Origin: Pseudomonas sp. CM27
Lineage (GTDB): Bacteria > Pseudomonadota > Gammaproteobacteria > Pseudomonadales > Pseudomonadaceae
DNA length: 64,000 nucleotides
Direction: 5' to 3'
Assembly (NCBI RefSeq): GCF_013179515.1
Contig: NZ_JABMCN010000001.1
Coordinates: 17,433-81,432, forward strand
The notes beneath the pieces were generated by a model. That model was not told the origin of the DNA, ran no database searches, and saw nothing but the letters and a program-made list of their open reading frames with translations. Of this stretch, positions 7,285-18,002 are shown piece by piece (the first letter of the stretch is position 1; each line of letters opens with the position of its first letter). Both the position numbers and the translations under genes were made by a program.

Positions 7285-8112
7285 TTAGGCGATGCCGTAA
7301 TAAGTCTTCATCTCCGCCACCAGCTCCCTGAGCTGAGCGGCACCGAGCTCAGTCGAGAGCAGCGACTCGCTGAAGGTGTACAGGTCACCAATCTTTGAGT
7401 TTCTCAGCGCGTTCACGCTGTTGTGATAGCCAAGCTCCAAATAGGCATCAGCCGAAGGCGTTGGCGTGGCAACCGTCTCGGTGCGCTGCGTGAAGCTGTC
7501 CGCATCATTGATGGACAGGGAAATCACGCGAGTATCATTGTTGTAGTCCGCCACGAAGATACCCCACTCCGTCAGCGGGATTGCCTCATACACTGAGGTG
7601 AATTCGCCAGACCCCGTTGCCAGGCTGTTACGGGCTTCAACCGTCGCGTACTGCTGCCCATATGCGCGGAACAACCGCCGGGTAGGGGCTCCCGCGTCGA
7701 AGCCGACCACAAAGTTGGTCAGGTAGTTGCCAGCCCGATCAGCAGCATCCCACGCAAATGCCCCAACTGCTGTGTAGGACTGGGTCAGGCTGCCTGGCGG
7801 GAGCGCAATAGACGCCGCCGCCCCTTGGCCACCAGACGCCGCAGGCCCCGAGTAGAGAGCCGCCTTTCCGCCCAAGGTCAGAATCTGCCAGCGGGCGACA
7901 TCCACCCCCATTGGGACCAGCAGCTTGCCTGTGAGCCGGCAACGGCCTGTTACGCCGCCGCCACTGAGGGCGGTCATGCTCCGCGCGCTGACAACGTGCT
8001 TGAGCGAAGCAACTTTGGCGGCTACCGCGTCGGGCGCGGTCATGATGATTCGTGGCGCGCCGGCAGCTGCAGCTGCAGTAACGCCCGGTAGGCGGATGAG
8101 TTGACCAGCCAT
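7285..8112 (-). CDS. Phage fibre-associated protein, possible lectin-like domain
   Basis: 275 residues, directly downstream of the tailspike. The N-terminal 90 residues are Ala/Val/Gly-rich. The middle and C-terminal parts ('YTAVGAFAWD', 'FVVGFDAG', 'YLELGYHNS', 'KIGDLYTFSESL') have the alternating strand pattern of concanavalin/LamG-type domains. 'LSTELGAAQLRELV' near the end often closes such modules. It probably attaches to or extends the receptor-binding apparatus. The assignment comes from position and strand pattern only. Confidence 0.5.
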   Translation of the reverse strand: MAGQLIRLPGVTAAAAAGAPRIIMTAPDAVAAKVASLKHVVSARSMTALSGGGVTGRCRLTGKLLVPMGVDVARWQILTLGGKAALYSGPAASGGQGAAASIALPPGSLTQSYTAVGAFAWDAADRAGNYLTNFVVGFDAGAPTRRLFRAYGQQYATVEARNSLATGSGEFTSVYEAIPLTEWGIFVADYNNDTRVISLSINDADSFTQRTETVATPTPSADAYLELGYHNSVNALRNSKIGDLYTFSESLLSTELGAAQLRELVAEMKTYYGIA

Positions 8113-8141
8113 TGAAATGTTCCTTCAGTCGGTAATCGGTG

Positions 8142-10079
8142 TTAAGCGGCTTGAACCGCGATGCGCTGGTGACAGGCCCAGTTGTAAACTGGCCGGCCCT
8201 GGCCGTCTCGGTCTGGGCTGTTATCGCGCAGGCATGCACGCGCGCCGGTCGTTGGTCCAAGCGGTTGGCCGGCGATTCCAGCGTCGGCAATGCCGATGTA
8301 AGGGTTTGCGCCGGTTGGAACCGCGCTAAGAGTGACCTCCAGCAAGTTTTCTCCCAGCAGGCGAACCTTGGAAACGCTCGCGCTCGACGCGTCGTCCACG
8401 TAGCGAATGCCCCAGTTGCCTGGGTCACTGACGTTTCCGGTGTCGACGGTGAGCGGCCCGGATGGGGTATGGAAACGCACGACAACCACAGCATCGGTCC
8501 GGATTGCCGAGATGGCATGTGTAGGCAACCAGCGGCCACCTCGGATCAACGCCTCCGCGGCGCGCATGTGCATACAGCCAATGCGGGTGTAGCTGTCGCC
8601 AGTTAGGTGCGTGCCATCCGTATTGCTCGGCACCCAGTATTTAGGACCTGCGCAAGCAAAGCGGTCCGGGTAGTCGAGAGCCGCCTGGAGCTGAGCCAGC
8701 GGGACGAAGCTGCTGACAAGCCCGTAGTTGGTGAAGTTGCTGATTTGGTCCAGCAGCATCGGCACCGGTTCGCTCTGTCCTGACGCGGCTCGGATATCGG
8801 TGTCCAGATCGGACTGCAACTGGAGAAGAGCCGCCAGGTAGGTGGCCTGGGCCATATTCCGGTCTGCCTCACCCTGAATCCAGTCAACGAACGGAACCCG
8901 GTAGGTAAGCCCCAGTCGCGCTGCTTCGGCCTTTGACGAAGCCACCGCCGTCAGCAGGTTGCTGTAGTAGAGCGACCCTTTGCTCAGTTGGGCGATAGTT
9001 CTCCCGTTCCTTCCGTGGGCACTGGTCAGCAGCCCGGCGTTCGCAGGCACCCCGCGCAGTCGATTAAGCTGTCCAGACATCTGAACAACCGGAACCTCAC
9101 GCACGACGCTTACCAAAGGCTTGAACGGGACCACCATCGCGTCGGTGAGGGTAGTTTCCTGGTCTGCCAGCATGACCCCGCTCTGGATTGTCAGAAGACG
9201 GTTGGCAGTTGGCGGCTGGGTAGTCTGGACCACACTGGTGTCGCCCATGGATAGCGACTGGCCATAACCCAGGATATGAAGCAGCACCTGCACAAACGTG
9301 GCAACAGACCCGGCCACCGGAACGTCCACGGTAACAGAAGCCACACTGGTGCCTCGCCGGATGTAGGACAGCCGGCCGCTCGACACCTGCGGCGAGAAGT
9401 TGTCGCCACTGGACGTGACCTGGTACGGCACGCCATCCACCAGCACCCAGATATCCTGGCCACCCACCGGACCATCAGCGTAGGCAGCCACGGCGCCCGT
9501 GCTCTGGCCGAAGGTAACCACCTCCCCGCTCCACTTGATGCCGAGCAACACCACGCCTTGGGAATCGACCACCGCCCAGGCATAGTCGCCCAGCAGATCG
9601 AGGCCAGGCAGCGTGTCGAGAATGGCGTGCACAGCACCGTTCGCTTTAACGCCAAGAATCGCTCGGAAAAACTCATCAACGATAGCCCAAGGCATTGCGT
9701 CATCGAGCGAGCGCGGCGGGGTCTGGCTGAGCGCTGTGCGGGCCATGGCATCAGCATTCTGCGTGGCCAGCGCACTCGGGTATGTAGCGATCCAGTCAGC
9801 CGTCCCGCTTTCGTTGCGGTAGAGGTTGAGGTACTCCTGCGTACTGGCAGAGATGACGCTGAAATATCCGCCAGGCTGCGTGCCAGCTAGGCCCAAGGCG
9901 GTACTGGTGTAGATGAGCGCACCGCTCATCTGGGTGGCCAGGTCGGCCAGCACCTTGGCGTTCGTAGGGCGCTGCTGCCCTCCCCCCACGTCGACCATTT
10001 TGATTTGATCGGACAGCATCAGCTCGTTGGCCTTGTCGATCGTTTCCGTCAAGCGCGCGAGGTCTTCGGCTCCGCTCAT
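8142..10079 (-). CDS. Tailspike/tail fibre with SGNH-type carbohydrate esterase domain
   Basis: 645 residues from the ATG preceded by CTGGAGTAAAC. The N-terminal 265 residues form the virion-attachment and linker part. The central part carries SGNH/SASA esterase blocks: block I 'GYGQSLSMG' (nucleophile Ser near residue 273), block III 'WIQGEAD' near residue 400, and block V 'DGTHL' (Asp-His pair) near residue 487. Phage spikes with this domain remove acetyl groups from O-antigen or capsule to let the phage reach the cell. The C-terminal 130 residues look like a beta-rich binding module. It lies after TipJ, the normal place for receptor-binding proteins. Confidence 0.75.
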   Translation of the reverse strand: MSGAEDLARLTETIDKANELMLSDQIKMVDVGGGQQRPTNAKVLADLATQMSGALIYTSTALGLAGTQPGGYFSVISASTQEYLNLYRNESGTADWIATYPSALATQNADAMARTALSQTPPRSLDDAMPWAIVDEFFRAILGVKANGAVHAILDTLPGLDLLGDYAWAVVDSQGVVLLGIKWSGEVVTFGQSTGAVAAYADGPVGGQDIWVLVDGVPYQVTSSGDNFSPQVSSGRLSYIRRGTSVASVTVDVPVAGSVATFVQVLLHILGYGQSLSMGDTSVVQTTQPPTANRLLTIQSGVMLADQETTLTDAMVVPFKPLVSVVREVPVVQMSGQLNRLRGVPANAGLLTSAHGRNGRTIAQLSKGSLYYSNLLTAVASSKAEAARLGLTYRVPFVDWIQGEADRNMAQATYLAALLQLQSDLDTDIRAASGQSEPVPMLLDQISNFTNYGLVSSFVPLAQLQAALDYPDRFACAGPKYWVPSNTDGTHLTGDSYTRIGCMHMRAAEALIRGGRWLPTHAISAIRTDAVVVVRFHTPSGPLTVDTGNVSDPGNWGIRYVDDASSASVSKVRLLGENLLEVTLSAVPTGANPYIGIADAGIAGQPLGPTTGARACLRDNSPDRDGQGRPVYNWACHQRIAVQAA

Positions 10080-10092
10080 GTTTACTCCAGGC

Positions 10093-10116
10093 AAAAAAAA
10101 GCCCACCGAAGTGGGC
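10093..10116 (-). terminator. Intrinsic terminator upstream of the tailspike
   Basis: Minus-strand GCCCAC/GTGGGC stem with a CGAA-type tetraloop and eight T, directly before the tailspike ribosome site CTGGAGTAAAC. The same hairpin-plus-ribosome-site layout occurs before the endolysin. Confidence 0.78.
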
Positions 10117-10122
10117 AGGAAC

Positions 10123-10611
10123 TCAAATGGCCGGCGCGCCGGGCCAAGATCGGGTGTACCAGCGCTGCAGCAGGTTGCGCAGCGCGGCGTTCATCACCGG
10201 CAAGGACATGCCGGCGAGCAGTTCGGTGAACTCGGCTTCGTCGATGATTGGCAGTTCGAACAGTTCAAGCGTGGCCGTATAGCGCCACAGGTCATCGCTC
10301 ACAAACTCAGGCCCGGTGTAGATGTCGGTGAACCTGGCCCGGTGCGGCTTCAGTCCAAGCGGCGTTCGAAGCGGGCAGAGAAACCAGTCGGCCCACCCGA
10401 TCCCCCACTTGCACCACCCTTCGAACAGCTTGGCCTCCGCCGTCGAGAGCAACCAGCTGACGGGCAGCAGCGTAGGAACGCTGCCGAACCGACGCCGCTG
10501 CATAGCCCGACCACTCGACATCGTCGTCCTGACTATCGGGCTTACGGGCTTGAAGCCGTATCCATCCCCCACTGGCAGCGGGAGATCATCCGGAAAAGTC
10601 AGCATCCTCAA
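10123..10611 (-). CDS. Phage tail-tip region protein of unknown function
   Basis: 162 residues; the start overlaps the TipJ stop by 4 bp. It contains many Trp and aromatic residues ('LFEGWCKWGIGWADWF' near residue 62) and no membrane span. Its place between TipJ and the tailspike suggests a small tip or adaptor component. I do not know a function for it. Confidence 0.6.
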   Translation of the reverse strand: MRMLTFPDDLPLPVGDGYGFKPVSPIVRTTMSSGRAMQRRRFGSVPTLLPVSWLLSTAEAKLFEGWCKWGIGWADWFLCPLRTPLGLKPHRARFTDIYTGPEFVSDDLWRYTATLELFELPIIDEAEFTELLAGMSLPVMNAALRNLLQRWYTRSWPGAPAI

Positions 10612-13600
10612 GCGTCCTCAGGTGCAAAGTTGTCGTCATCCGCGTAGACACGCGCGTCGTAGTTGACCGCCTCCATATCCGCCGAGTAGTCCCCCGGCTC
10701 GATGGACGTGATGAGGACCGGGTAGCACCACCTGGTAGAGGTGCCAAACAACAAGTGCGGCGGCTCAATCTCCAGGGAGAGGTCCGGTGCGAAATCAATC
10801 GTCGGGATGATTACTCGGTAGTCGTCCAGCCGTGCTGCTGCCCATGGCCCGCTGACAGAGCCGTCTGGCCGTCGAACCGCAAGAACGTGAGACTTCCCGG
10901 CCTCCCAGGTGAACGGCTCACTGCTCTCAACGATGACCGGCCCTTCACCTTGGGAGCAGTCGACCATTACTGCGGACTGGGCATAGCCGGGAATGTCGTC
11001 TGCCACGGCGTCGTAGCTGAGGTAACCGCTATTGAGCGCCGAGAGCTCAGTGCTCCAGCTGTAGCTTTTGGTCTGGTAGACATGCGCCCGGCGCTGCCGC
11101 ATGCCATACCGCCAGGCGCGGTCGCGGTCGGTTACGCCATCGAGCGTGATTTCCTCTACCCTCTGGAATGCGTCGCCGGACAACTTGCACTTCACCGTTT
11201 CCTCCGCCCAGGTCTTACCGTCTTGGTACTTAATGAGCACCCCGTCGTAGTCATCCGGCGGCGGCGTTGTGAACGCTCGCTTCAAGGAACTGGTCATGTT
11301 CTGCGGCGTGTACATCTTGCCGATCTGGGTGCGCAATTCATCGCGCACAGGCGTGATACGCCCTCGCTCGAGTGTGAACTTAGCGAAACCAGCCTTCAGC
11401 GCATCATTCAGGGCATCCTTGACCGTGCCGGCTTCCTCGACCGAGAAATCGAAGTAGTCTCCGCGACTCTGCCAAGTGGCGCCGTAGCGCACGAACTCTT
11501 CGATATCCAGGTCGTCATCGGTCGCGCCTGCATCCTCTGCAACGTAATGGACCCAGGGCTCGATGTTCCGGGTAGCCGTAGGCTCGGACCAAGACCCATC
11601 GACCAGCACCGGCAGCTTGCGCGTGCCGATCACCGACACTTGGCTCTCGGACTGCGCCGACAGCTTGGTACCGCCCCGGGCATAAACAGCGATCACCGTC
11701 ACTCCCTGATAGCGCAGCGGCGCCTTGTCGATCCTGGCGCGCAGGCCATACCACTGCACCCGGTCCTGCTTGGTGTTGGCAGTGGACTCCTCGCCGATTC
11801 GGCGAACCCGCATTTCGCCGCGCATATAGGCCGGGAAAGTGACAGCTCGGGTAAACGCGATCTGATCCCGCCGGGTTGCGGTGAAGGTCCAGAATACAGA
11901 GGTCCATCCCCCTGCCGTGCTGACATCGCGATACTGCGCTTCGACCTTAACGCTGGTTGCTCGCTGGTTACCGTTCTTTTCCGTGTAGCGAATCAGGCCG
12001 CTCGGGAAGAAGAAGTCCAGCTCCACCCGGCGTACAGTCTCGCCTTCCGGGCAGACCACGAACGACCCCGCCCAGTCGCCTTCAGTGGTCGAGCCGTCCA
12101 GCACAGCGCTCACGCCATTGCTTTGGATTGCGTCGAACCCATCCCATTCATCGTCAACTGCACCGGTGTCGGTCAGGCGAACAACTGTGATCGCTGAAGG
12201 GCCGTGGCTCTCGTCCTCTGGGGTCTCGTCGTCATCTTCTGCAGAGTCGTCCGAAACTTCCGTGATCCGGTAGCGCATGTCGCGATACCCGATCGAGGAA
12301 AGCAATTCACCGGTTTGCAGGCCAACAGCTGGAGCACCGCCGTCGTAGGCCATGGTCATCCAGGCATACTGCCCCTCCGTTGCAGCCTCCGACTTCACCC
12401 CCGTCGCAAAAACGGGGCTCGCACCCAGGATGTCGACGACGGCGCCGGCCAAGGTCAGTCCGGTGCCGGTGAACGGCGCGGCCTTTTCCGCAATCCTCAA
12501 CCGGCCACTGGATGCGCTGGCCACCAACGGCGTGCCTGCCAATGCGGCGTTCACCGCAGTCACCAGGCCGGCCAGGTCAGTGGTGGCAGTGTTCAAGGCA
12601 ACGGGGAAATCACTGGTCCCGCGAAATACCGTAAAGCTCAGCGGCGTCACATTGAAGTCGAAGCGCGTTGGTGCAGCGCTACCGGTGACCATAGAGGCGC
12701 TACCGGGCACTGCCGGCGTGCCTGGCACTTCTGGCGTATAGCTGGCCACCACGTATTCACCCGCGTTGGCACCCGAAATCTCGATGCGCATGCCGAAAAA
12801 CGGCAGAAGCATGGGCAGATGCGGGCCGCTGACAACAGTCGCGCTGCCATCAACCGGCGCAGTGAACGTGTACGGGTACGGCACCTCGATGCGAGCGATC
12901 ATTCCGCTGTCCCAGCCGAGCGGGAACCAGCCAGCCCCCTCCGGAACGGTCAGCACATGGTCGGCAACCAGCACCGATTCACCCGTAAACTGCTGGGCAA
13001 CGGTGGTGGTGGTCGTGAGCGTGAGCCCCGCCCCGCCGGTGCTGGTTGAACCAACCTCGGTGGAGTTGTGCCACCAGAGACGGGCCGGCTCATCAGCCAG
13101 CGACTCGCCCGGTCCATAAATCCGGTACCGCGCGGTGCTGCCGAGCGATGCGATCGGGGTGTCGCCAATCTTCACGTCGGTGGGATTGATCTCGAACTCA
13201 CCAACGCCTACACACAGCAGCATCTCCACCCACTGCTCCGTCTCATTGACGAAGTAGTGCCGAGGCGGCACCAGGTAGTCGGGGAAGATCCGCGTGCGGC
13301 CGGCGACCTCCCGGATTATGTCCCCCACCTTTACCTGGTTACCGGTGGTCTTCGCCAGGTTAAGGCTCTGTCCCTTCTGCGACTTGTTCGTCTGGGTGGC
13401 CAGCGGCTTCTGCGTGAGCATGATGACGCCGACCGCCACCACGGCGGCCACCACCGCCCACACAGCCACTTCAAGGCCTGTGCCCTTGGGCTCCGGGTAA
13501 ATACGGACGGTGTCCAGCGGGGAAAACTCGGTCTTGCCCCAGCGGTCAGGTGCAATGAATACCCCGTTCACCTCAATGCTGATGGGCGGCGAGGAACGCG

Positions 13601-13712
13601 GCACATACCCTGGCACGTTGCGCTGCAGCCACCCTTCGATCGTCATCACCTTGTCGGTTTTGTGGCGCTCCAGGGGAGAGCCCTCAAGCTTGCTCGGGTA
13701 GAATTCGATCAC
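10608..13712 (-). CDS. TipJ-like host-specificity / tail-tip protein
   Basis: 1034 residues, the size of lambda gpJ-class proteins. The N-terminus '[11 protein letters not shown]' is followed by a hydrophobic stretch around residues 82-102 ('[18 protein letters not shown]') and then by '[20 protein letters not shown]', as in TipJ-family central tip proteins. The C-terminal half holds repeated beta-rich domains. It forms the tail tip that docks the receptor-binding proteins and contacts the host envelope. It overlaps the NlpC gene slightly at its start. Confidence 0.82.
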   Translation of the reverse strand: MIEFYPSKLEGSPLERHKTDKVMTIEGWLQRNVPGYVPRSSPPISIEVNGVFIAPDRWGKTEFSPLDTVRIYPEPKGTGLEVAVWAVVAAVVAVGVIMLTQKPLATQTNKSQKGQSLNLAKTTGNQVKVGDIIREVAGRTRIFPDYLVPPRHYFVNETEQWVEMLLCVGVGEFEINPTDVKIGDTPIASLGSTARYRIYGPGESLADEPARLWWHNSTEVGSTSTGGAGLTLTTTTTVAQQFTGESVLVADHVLTVPEGAGWFPLGWDSGMIARIEVPYPYTFTAPVDGSATVVSGPHLPMLLPFFGMRIEISGANAGEYVVASYTPEVPGTPAVPGSASMVTGSAAPTRFDFNVTPLSFTVFRGTSDFPVALNTATTDLAGLVTAVNAALAGTPLVASASSGRLRIAEKAAPFTGTGLTLAGAVVDILGASPVFATGVKSEAATEGQYAWMTMAYDGGAPAVGLQTGELLSSIGYRDMRYRITEVSDDSAEDDDETPEDESHGPSAITVVRLTDTGAVDDEWDGFDAIQSNGVSAVLDGSTTEGDWAGSFVVCPEGETVRRVELDFFFPSGLIRYTEKNGNQRATSVKVEAQYRDVSTAGGWTSVFWTFTATRRDQIAFTRAVTFPAYMRGEMRVRRIGEESTANTKQDRVQWYGLRARIDKAPLRYQGVTVIAVYARGGTKLSAQSESQVSVIGTRKLPVLVDGSWSEPTATRNIEPWVHYVAEDAGATDDDLDIEEFVRYGATWQSRGDYFDFSVEEAGTVKDALNDALKAGFAKFTLERGRITPVRDELRTQIGKMYTPQNMTSSLKRAFTTPPPDDYDGVLIKYQDGKTWAEETVKCKLSGDAFQRVEEITLDGVTDRDRAWRYGMRQRRAHVYQTKSYSWSTELSALNSGYLSYDAVADDIPGYAQSAVMVDCSQGEGPVIVESSEPFTWEAGKSHVLAVRRPDGSVSGPWAAARLDDYRVIIPTIDFAPDLSLEIEPPHLLFGTSTRWCYPVLITSIEPGDYSADMEAVNYDARVYADDDNFAPEDA

Positions 13713-14085
13713 GGTGATAACTCACTTTCAGGTACTGGTCTTGAAATCGCCGAAGCGGCTTGATGGTCGCCCCGCTGGGCTTCATCTCCAAGCCATGCAG
13801 CCGTCCTTCTGCCTCGACGATCAACGCAACGTGGATGCAGATATCGCCCCGCCAGACGCAGGCGATTGCGCCAACTTCCGGATCGCAGCGCTCCATGCCG
13901 GCGGCTTCGTGGTTGACTGCCCGGGTGAACTCCATCGGCATGGTGTTTCGGACATAACCCCAGCTGGGTAGCAGCCGCAGGCCGTACACCTCATGACGCA
14001 CAGCCCTGGCCATCCCCCAGCAATCGAAGCGCGCAGGGCCGCGCCCGCCATCCTCGTAGGTGGCGGTCAAGTAGCTGTCGAACAT
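13684..14085 (-). CDS. NlpC/P60-family tail assembly protein (gpK-like)
   Basis: About 133 residues. The catalytic Cys is in 'FDCWGMARA' near residue 22, and the His probably in 'ICIHVALIV' near residue 87. This is the usual Cys-His arrangement of NlpC/P60 cysteine peptidases, which process peptidoglycan or tail proteins during tail-tip assembly. The ATG start overlaps the upstream stop (TGATG); a GTG one codon earlier is possible. Position between DUF1833 and TipJ matches siphovirus tail-tip order. Confidence 0.78.
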   Translation of the reverse strand: MFDSYLTATYEDGGRGPARFDCWGMARAVRHEVYGLRLLPSWGYVRNTMPMEFTRAVNHEAAGMERCDPEVGAIACVWRGDICIHVALIVEAEGRLHGLEMKPSGATIKPLRRFQDQYLKVSYHRDRILPEQA

Positions 14086-14570
14086 CACACGTACCTAAGG
14101 CAGGGGGCGAAGCTCAAGTTGTACTTGCGCCTTGGCCAGGCCAAATTGATGTAGTCGGTGTAACCAGCCTGCAGCTGCACGCTGGCCCCTTCCATGAACC
14201 CGCTGAGCACCGTCATCCGGTACGGCATCTCTGCGGGTGCGGACAAGTCGGACGACATGAAAATCCGGAATACCAGCGTGATTTTCTTCCGGGCCTCCAG
14301 CGCCTGGTCGATCAGCTGCTGAGCTACGCCGGTGACGTTGTCGATTGCAAAAGTCAGCGTCTGGCTACCACTGTCGTCACGTTTGGGAAGCGCTGCATCG
14401 AAGGCAGCCGCGGTGAACTTCACCTTGGCACCTGTCTCCAGCGTGGCCACCACATCATCGAAGCCCGCGCAGATGTAAATCGGCGCCGGCCAGGCTGGGC
14501 AGCGAAGCTCAAGGGTCGGAATGATCCATGCCTTGCCGCCAGAGGCGTACAGCGTTGCAATTGCGGTCAT
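14085..14570 (-). CDS. DUF1833-family minor tail protein
   Basis: 161 residues, compact and beta-rich, with '[19 protein letters not shown]' near the N-terminus and 'SFAPCLRYV' at the end. This resembles DUF1833 tail proteins found between tape measure and NlpC genes in Pseudomonas siphoviruses, functionally in the lambda gpM/gpL position. It overlaps the tape measure stop by 4 bp. Confidence 0.7.
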   Translation of the reverse strand: MTAIATLYASGGKAWIIPTLELRCPAWPAPIYICAGFDDVVATLETGAKVKFTAAAFDAALPKRDDSGSQTLTFAIDNVTGVAQQLIDQALEARKKITLVFRIFMSSDLSAPAEMPYRMTVLSGFMEGASVQLQAGYTDYINLAWPRRKYNLSFAPCLRYV

Positions 14571-17500
14571 CGCCCCACCCTTTTCGCCCCATAGGTTTGT
14601 TCGTAGGCCTTGGCCAGCACGCCGCCTTGGCGGATGTTTGCCACGCAGATATCAAGGATCTGGCGACCATCCGGGCCCGTTGACATCTGAACTTGCCCTG
14701 CCCGGCTGGCATCCTCGTACAGGTTGACCTGGGGAGCAGGTTGCGCCGGCGCCGGCCTGCCAGCGGCCACTGAATCAGCAGCGGGCGCCGAAGAGCTGCC
14801 GGGGCCGCCAACGAAGGCAGCACGGCCGTCGCTTATGGCCTCCAGAGTTCCAACCCCGATACGCGCCGTAGCCTCCGCATCGAACACATACTCGCCGCGG
14901 TGCACCGGGCCGGCGACCTCATCCTTGCGGCCATGGCCCGTGTAGCCGCCATCCATGAAGCCCACGCCCGACATCGCGGTCATGCCCACGGCCGAGGCCA
15001 GCGGGTTGGCGATGGTGAGTGCGGTGGCCATTGCACCTGGAGCCAGGGCCGGGCCTACGATCGGAATGGCCGCGGTCGAAGCAAATGCAGCCAGGCCGGC
15101 CTGCAGAGCTGTCGCCTGGGCGTTCGCAGTCATCATCCCGGCAGCGCTTGCCTGGGTGGTTTTCCCGACAATCAGCTGGACGCCCTGATAAATGAGCCAT
15201 TGGGCGGCCATGTCGGCCAGTGCATTGAGCACCGATCTCGCAAACCCTCCGATCATGCTGTTCAGGGCATCACCAGCATCCTCGGCGCCGGTGGCAACAT
15301 CGGTCATGAAGGTGCTCAGCTCGCCCCGGGCGCTACCCAAGATGCTGGTGGTGGCATCAGCTGCTTGGGCCGAGTAATTCCTTGCCTCGTCGGCATAGTT
15401 CGCCCAAGCCTCGCGCACCCCGTTCATCCAGTTGGACTGCTGCTCGTCCACGGCTGCGTAGTAGTTCTGTTGATTCTCGAGCTGCTTGTCTAACTCCTGC
15501 TTCAGGATCTCGGTTTCACCGGCGTACAGCTCTGGACTGATCTGCCCAGTGTTACGCTGCTCGTTCAGCGATTTGAGATCCGCGACATACTTCTGCCGCA
15601 GGGCAAGCTCAGAGCGCATGCGATCACGCGCCTTATCGCCCAAGCCGATACCAGCAAGCTCCTGATCGAAACCGTCAGCCTGGGTTCGGGTGCCACTCTG
15701 CTGCGCGGACCTGAAGGCGCTGAGCTTCAGGTCATCTTCATTGGCCTTCTTGATCTTGTTCAGCACGTCCAGCTCAGCAGCGAGCTCAAGCAGGCGTTTC
15801 TGCTGGGCTTTGGACAGGTTGCCGAGCTTCCCTTCCTGGAGCTCGAAGGAAAGCTTGGCGACCTCAGTCGCATCCTTCTGCTTGTCGCCAGTGGTGTTGA
15901 TCAGTTCAATCTGGCGCTTGTAGCCTTCCTCGGCCGCGTCGAAGTCTTTCAGCTGCTTTTTCGCAGCCTGTTCGGACTTGGTCTCACCCTCGCGCTTGGC
16001 CTTATTGGCCTTATCGTTGGATTTCTTCTGCGCCTCGATGGCGTTGGCTGCCGACAGAATCGCCTTCCGATCGGTCTCGGTGAGGTCTGCATTCTCGGCG
16101 ATGTAGCGGTTTGCGATCTTGATCGCGTCGTTGTTGTCTTGCAGGCCGCCGAGCTGTTTCTGCAGGGTTTCCAGGTAGGTCTGGCCGGCGCTGCTCATGC
16201 CGGTCTTCGCGGCATTGTTCGCTTCGGTCGCGACTGTGTTTTCCTTGGTAATCCCGGTGAGGACGCGCAAGGTTTCCGCAATCAGGCCTGAACGCTGGTC
16301 AGCATCACTGACGGCGCCCGCCTGGGTGATCCACCCCTGCAACGTAGCCGCTGGCAGCTGGAAGCGTGCCCCCACCTCCTTGAGGATTGGGGCAAGGTCT
16401 GCACCCGAAGACCGAGCCTCATTCAGCCGGTCGATGATTCCTTGGTAGTCGGCCAACTGCTTGTTGTACTGACCACCCGAGTCCCGAACAGGTGCTGTTA
16501 CTGTCGCAGAGCGTATGGACTGGGCAAGGTCGCCATAGGCATCTTTGACCTTGTCTGCGGCGTTGATCTGCTCCTGTTGCCATTTCACCAGAGCGGCTTC
16601 GCGCTGGTCCCGGTTGAGTTTCTGGAACTCCTCCCGCAGTTGGGATACGGGCTTTTGCATGTCCTCCAGGCTGACCCCGGCCTTGTCCGCATTGTCGCGA
16701 AGCAGGAGGAAACTTGCCGCGGCGGTGCCGGCGAGAATCGCCAAACCCATGGGCCCACCCAGGCCAGCAAGGAGACCGGCTGAAGCTGCTTTCAATCCAG
16801 ACTGAGCTGTTGCTACTGCGGCAGTTGCCGCAGCCTCCTTTGTCCGCGCCGTTGCGAGCTGAAGGGACATTTGGGTCTGAACTGCGGTACCGCGCGCCGC
16901 AATAGCCTCCCGCTCAGCAAGAATGGTGGCAGTCTGAGCTTTCCGTTGATCCGCTATCGCCGCCTGCAGGGTTGCCTCAGCCTGGGCAATGCGCGCAGCA
17001 CGGTCAGCCCGCGCGGCCTGCACGGCAAGTCCGGTCTTCGCAACGTAGTTGGTCAGCGCAGCAGCTCCAACGCCACCCATGGCCACGGCCACCAGGTCCA
17101 CGTTGTCAGCGAGGGCAATTAGCACGTTCGCAAACCCTGCAACTATGCCGGTTTGCTCTTCCATGCCACCCAGGAATACCTGAATGGCGTTGCTGATGTT
17201 CACCAGCGCATCTTGCACGCTGGTGGACATGTCGGCCGCAGCCTTGCGGTTGGCCTCAACAGTCTTCAGAAGGCCAGTGTTGATATCATCTATCGAAAGC
17301 TTACCTTCATTACCGAGCTTCCGAATCTCGTCTGCACCCTTCCCGGTGGCGGCGGCTATCGCGTCAACAATGGTAGGCATTGCTGTCTGGATTGACTGCC
17401 AACCATCGATCTCTACTTTACCGGTCTGCAGCGCTTTCGAGTACGCATCAAGCGCGGAGCCGGCTTTGTCGGCAGCGGCGGCGTTGGTCACTAGCAGGAA

Positions 17501-17959
17501 GCTGAAGCTGTCGGTGATGTCCAACGTCTCTTGGGTGTTGAATCCCAGGCTACGCATAACGTCCGCAGTGCGGATATACAGCTCTTGCGCTTCTGCCAGA
17601 GGCCGGTAAGTTTCCTGGGCAGTTTGCAGCAAGTGATTTTGGACCAACTGATACTCGCTTGCGCTACCGGCTGCAGCCTTCATCCTGTCAGACATCTGCC
17701 CGTAGGCGTCGACTTGCTGAATGATTCCGCCGATCAGGCCGGCTCCGGCCACGGCCGCGAAAGCACCACGAACGCGAGTACCGGCTTGCTGCGCTGCGGC
17801 GCCTGCCCGATCAAAAGCAGAGTCGACCTTCGCCAAACTCTGATCAATCGCCTGGGATGACCGAGCGACCAACTGATCAGCATTGGCCAACTCTCGACGC
17901 AGCTGAGCCGTGGTCGCCTCAATCTGGACCAGCATCCCCTGGACCTGTTGGTCGGCCAT
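14567..17959 (-). CDS. Tail tape measure protein
   Basis: 1130 residues, the longest late gene. The N-terminal tape-measure domain (about residues 1-200, 'LRRELANADQLVARSSQ') precedes long Ala/Gln/Lys-rich helical segments. Hydrophobic stretches lie around residues 400-430 and in the last 250 residues ('MADQQ...' start, Gly/Ala-rich end). It sets tail length and probably helps DNA passage through the inner membrane. The ATG follows a CTGGAGAA ribosome site and a short hairpin that separates it from the gpGT frame. Confidence 0.9.
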   Translation of the reverse strand: MADQQVQGMLVQIEATTAQLRRELANADQLVARSSQAIDQSLAKVDSAFDRAGAAAQQAGTRVRGAFAAVAGAGLIGGIIQQVDAYGQMSDRMKAAAGSASEYQLVQNHLLQTAQETYRPLAEAQELYIRTADVMRSLGFNTQETLDITDSFSFLLVTNAAAADKAGSALDAYSKALQTGKVEIDGWQSIQTAMPTIVDAIAAATGKGADEIRKLGNEGKLSIDDINTGLLKTVEANRKAAADMSTSVQDALVNISNAIQVFLGGMEEQTGIVAGFANVLIALADNVDLVAVAMGGVGAAALTNYVAKTGLAVQAARADRAARIAQAEATLQAAIADQRKAQTATILAEREAIAARGTAVQTQMSLQLATARTKEAAATAAVATAQSGLKAASAGLLAGLGGPMGLAILAGTAAASFLLLRDNADKAGVSLEDMQKPVSQLREEFQKLNRDQREAALVKWQQEQINAADKVKDAYGDLAQSIRSATVTAPVRDSGGQYNKQLADYQGIIDRLNEARSSGADLAPILKEVGARFQLPAATLQGWITQAGAVSDADQRSGLIAETLRVLTGITKENTVATEANNAAKTGMSSAGQTYLETLQKQLGGLQDNNDAIKIANRYIAENADLTETDRKAILSAANAIEAQKKSNDKANKAKREGETKSEQAAKKQLKDFDAAEEGYKRQIELINTTGDKQKDATEVAKLSFELQEGKLGNLSKAQQKRLLELAAELDVLNKIKKANEDDLKLSAFRSAQQSGTRTQADGFDQELAGIGLGDKARDRMRSELALRQKYVADLKSLNEQRNTGQISPELYAGETEILKQELDKQLENQQNYYAAVDEQQSNWMNGVREAWANYADEARNYSAQAADATTSILGSARGELSTFMTDVATGAEDAGDALNSMIGGFARSVLNALADMAAQWLIYQGVQLIVGKTTQASAAGMMTANAQATALQAGLAAFASTAAIPIVGPALAPGAMATALTIANPLASAVGMTAMSGVGFMDGGYTGHGRKDEVAGPVHRGEYVFDAEATARIGVGTLEAISDGRAAFVGGPGSSSAPAADSVAAGRPAPAQPAPQVNLYEDASRAGQVQMSTGPDGRQILDICVANIRQGGVLAKAYEQTYGAKRVGR

Positions 17960-17974
17960 GTAATTCTCCAGAAC

Positions 17975-17994
17975 GAAAAAACCCGCCGGAGCGG
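17975..17994 (-). terminator. Weak intrinsic terminator before the tape measure gene
   Basis: Minus-strand CCGC/GCGG stem with TCCG loop followed by a run of T, between the end of the gpT frame and the tape measure start. It could lower readthrough when antitermination is absent. Confidence 0.5.
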
Positions 17995-18002
17995 ATGTTG
18001 AG

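Noticed and set aside
8117..9890. Long plus-strand frames opposite the tailspike gene
   Set aside because: They mirror codon bias of the GC-rich minus-strand gene, have no ribosome sites or family features, and overlap a protein with clear esterase motifs.
10755..12197. 480-codon plus-strand frame opposite TipJ
   Set aside because: It is antisense to a well-supported structural gene and its translation shows an Arg/Pro/His-rich pattern typical of shadow frames.
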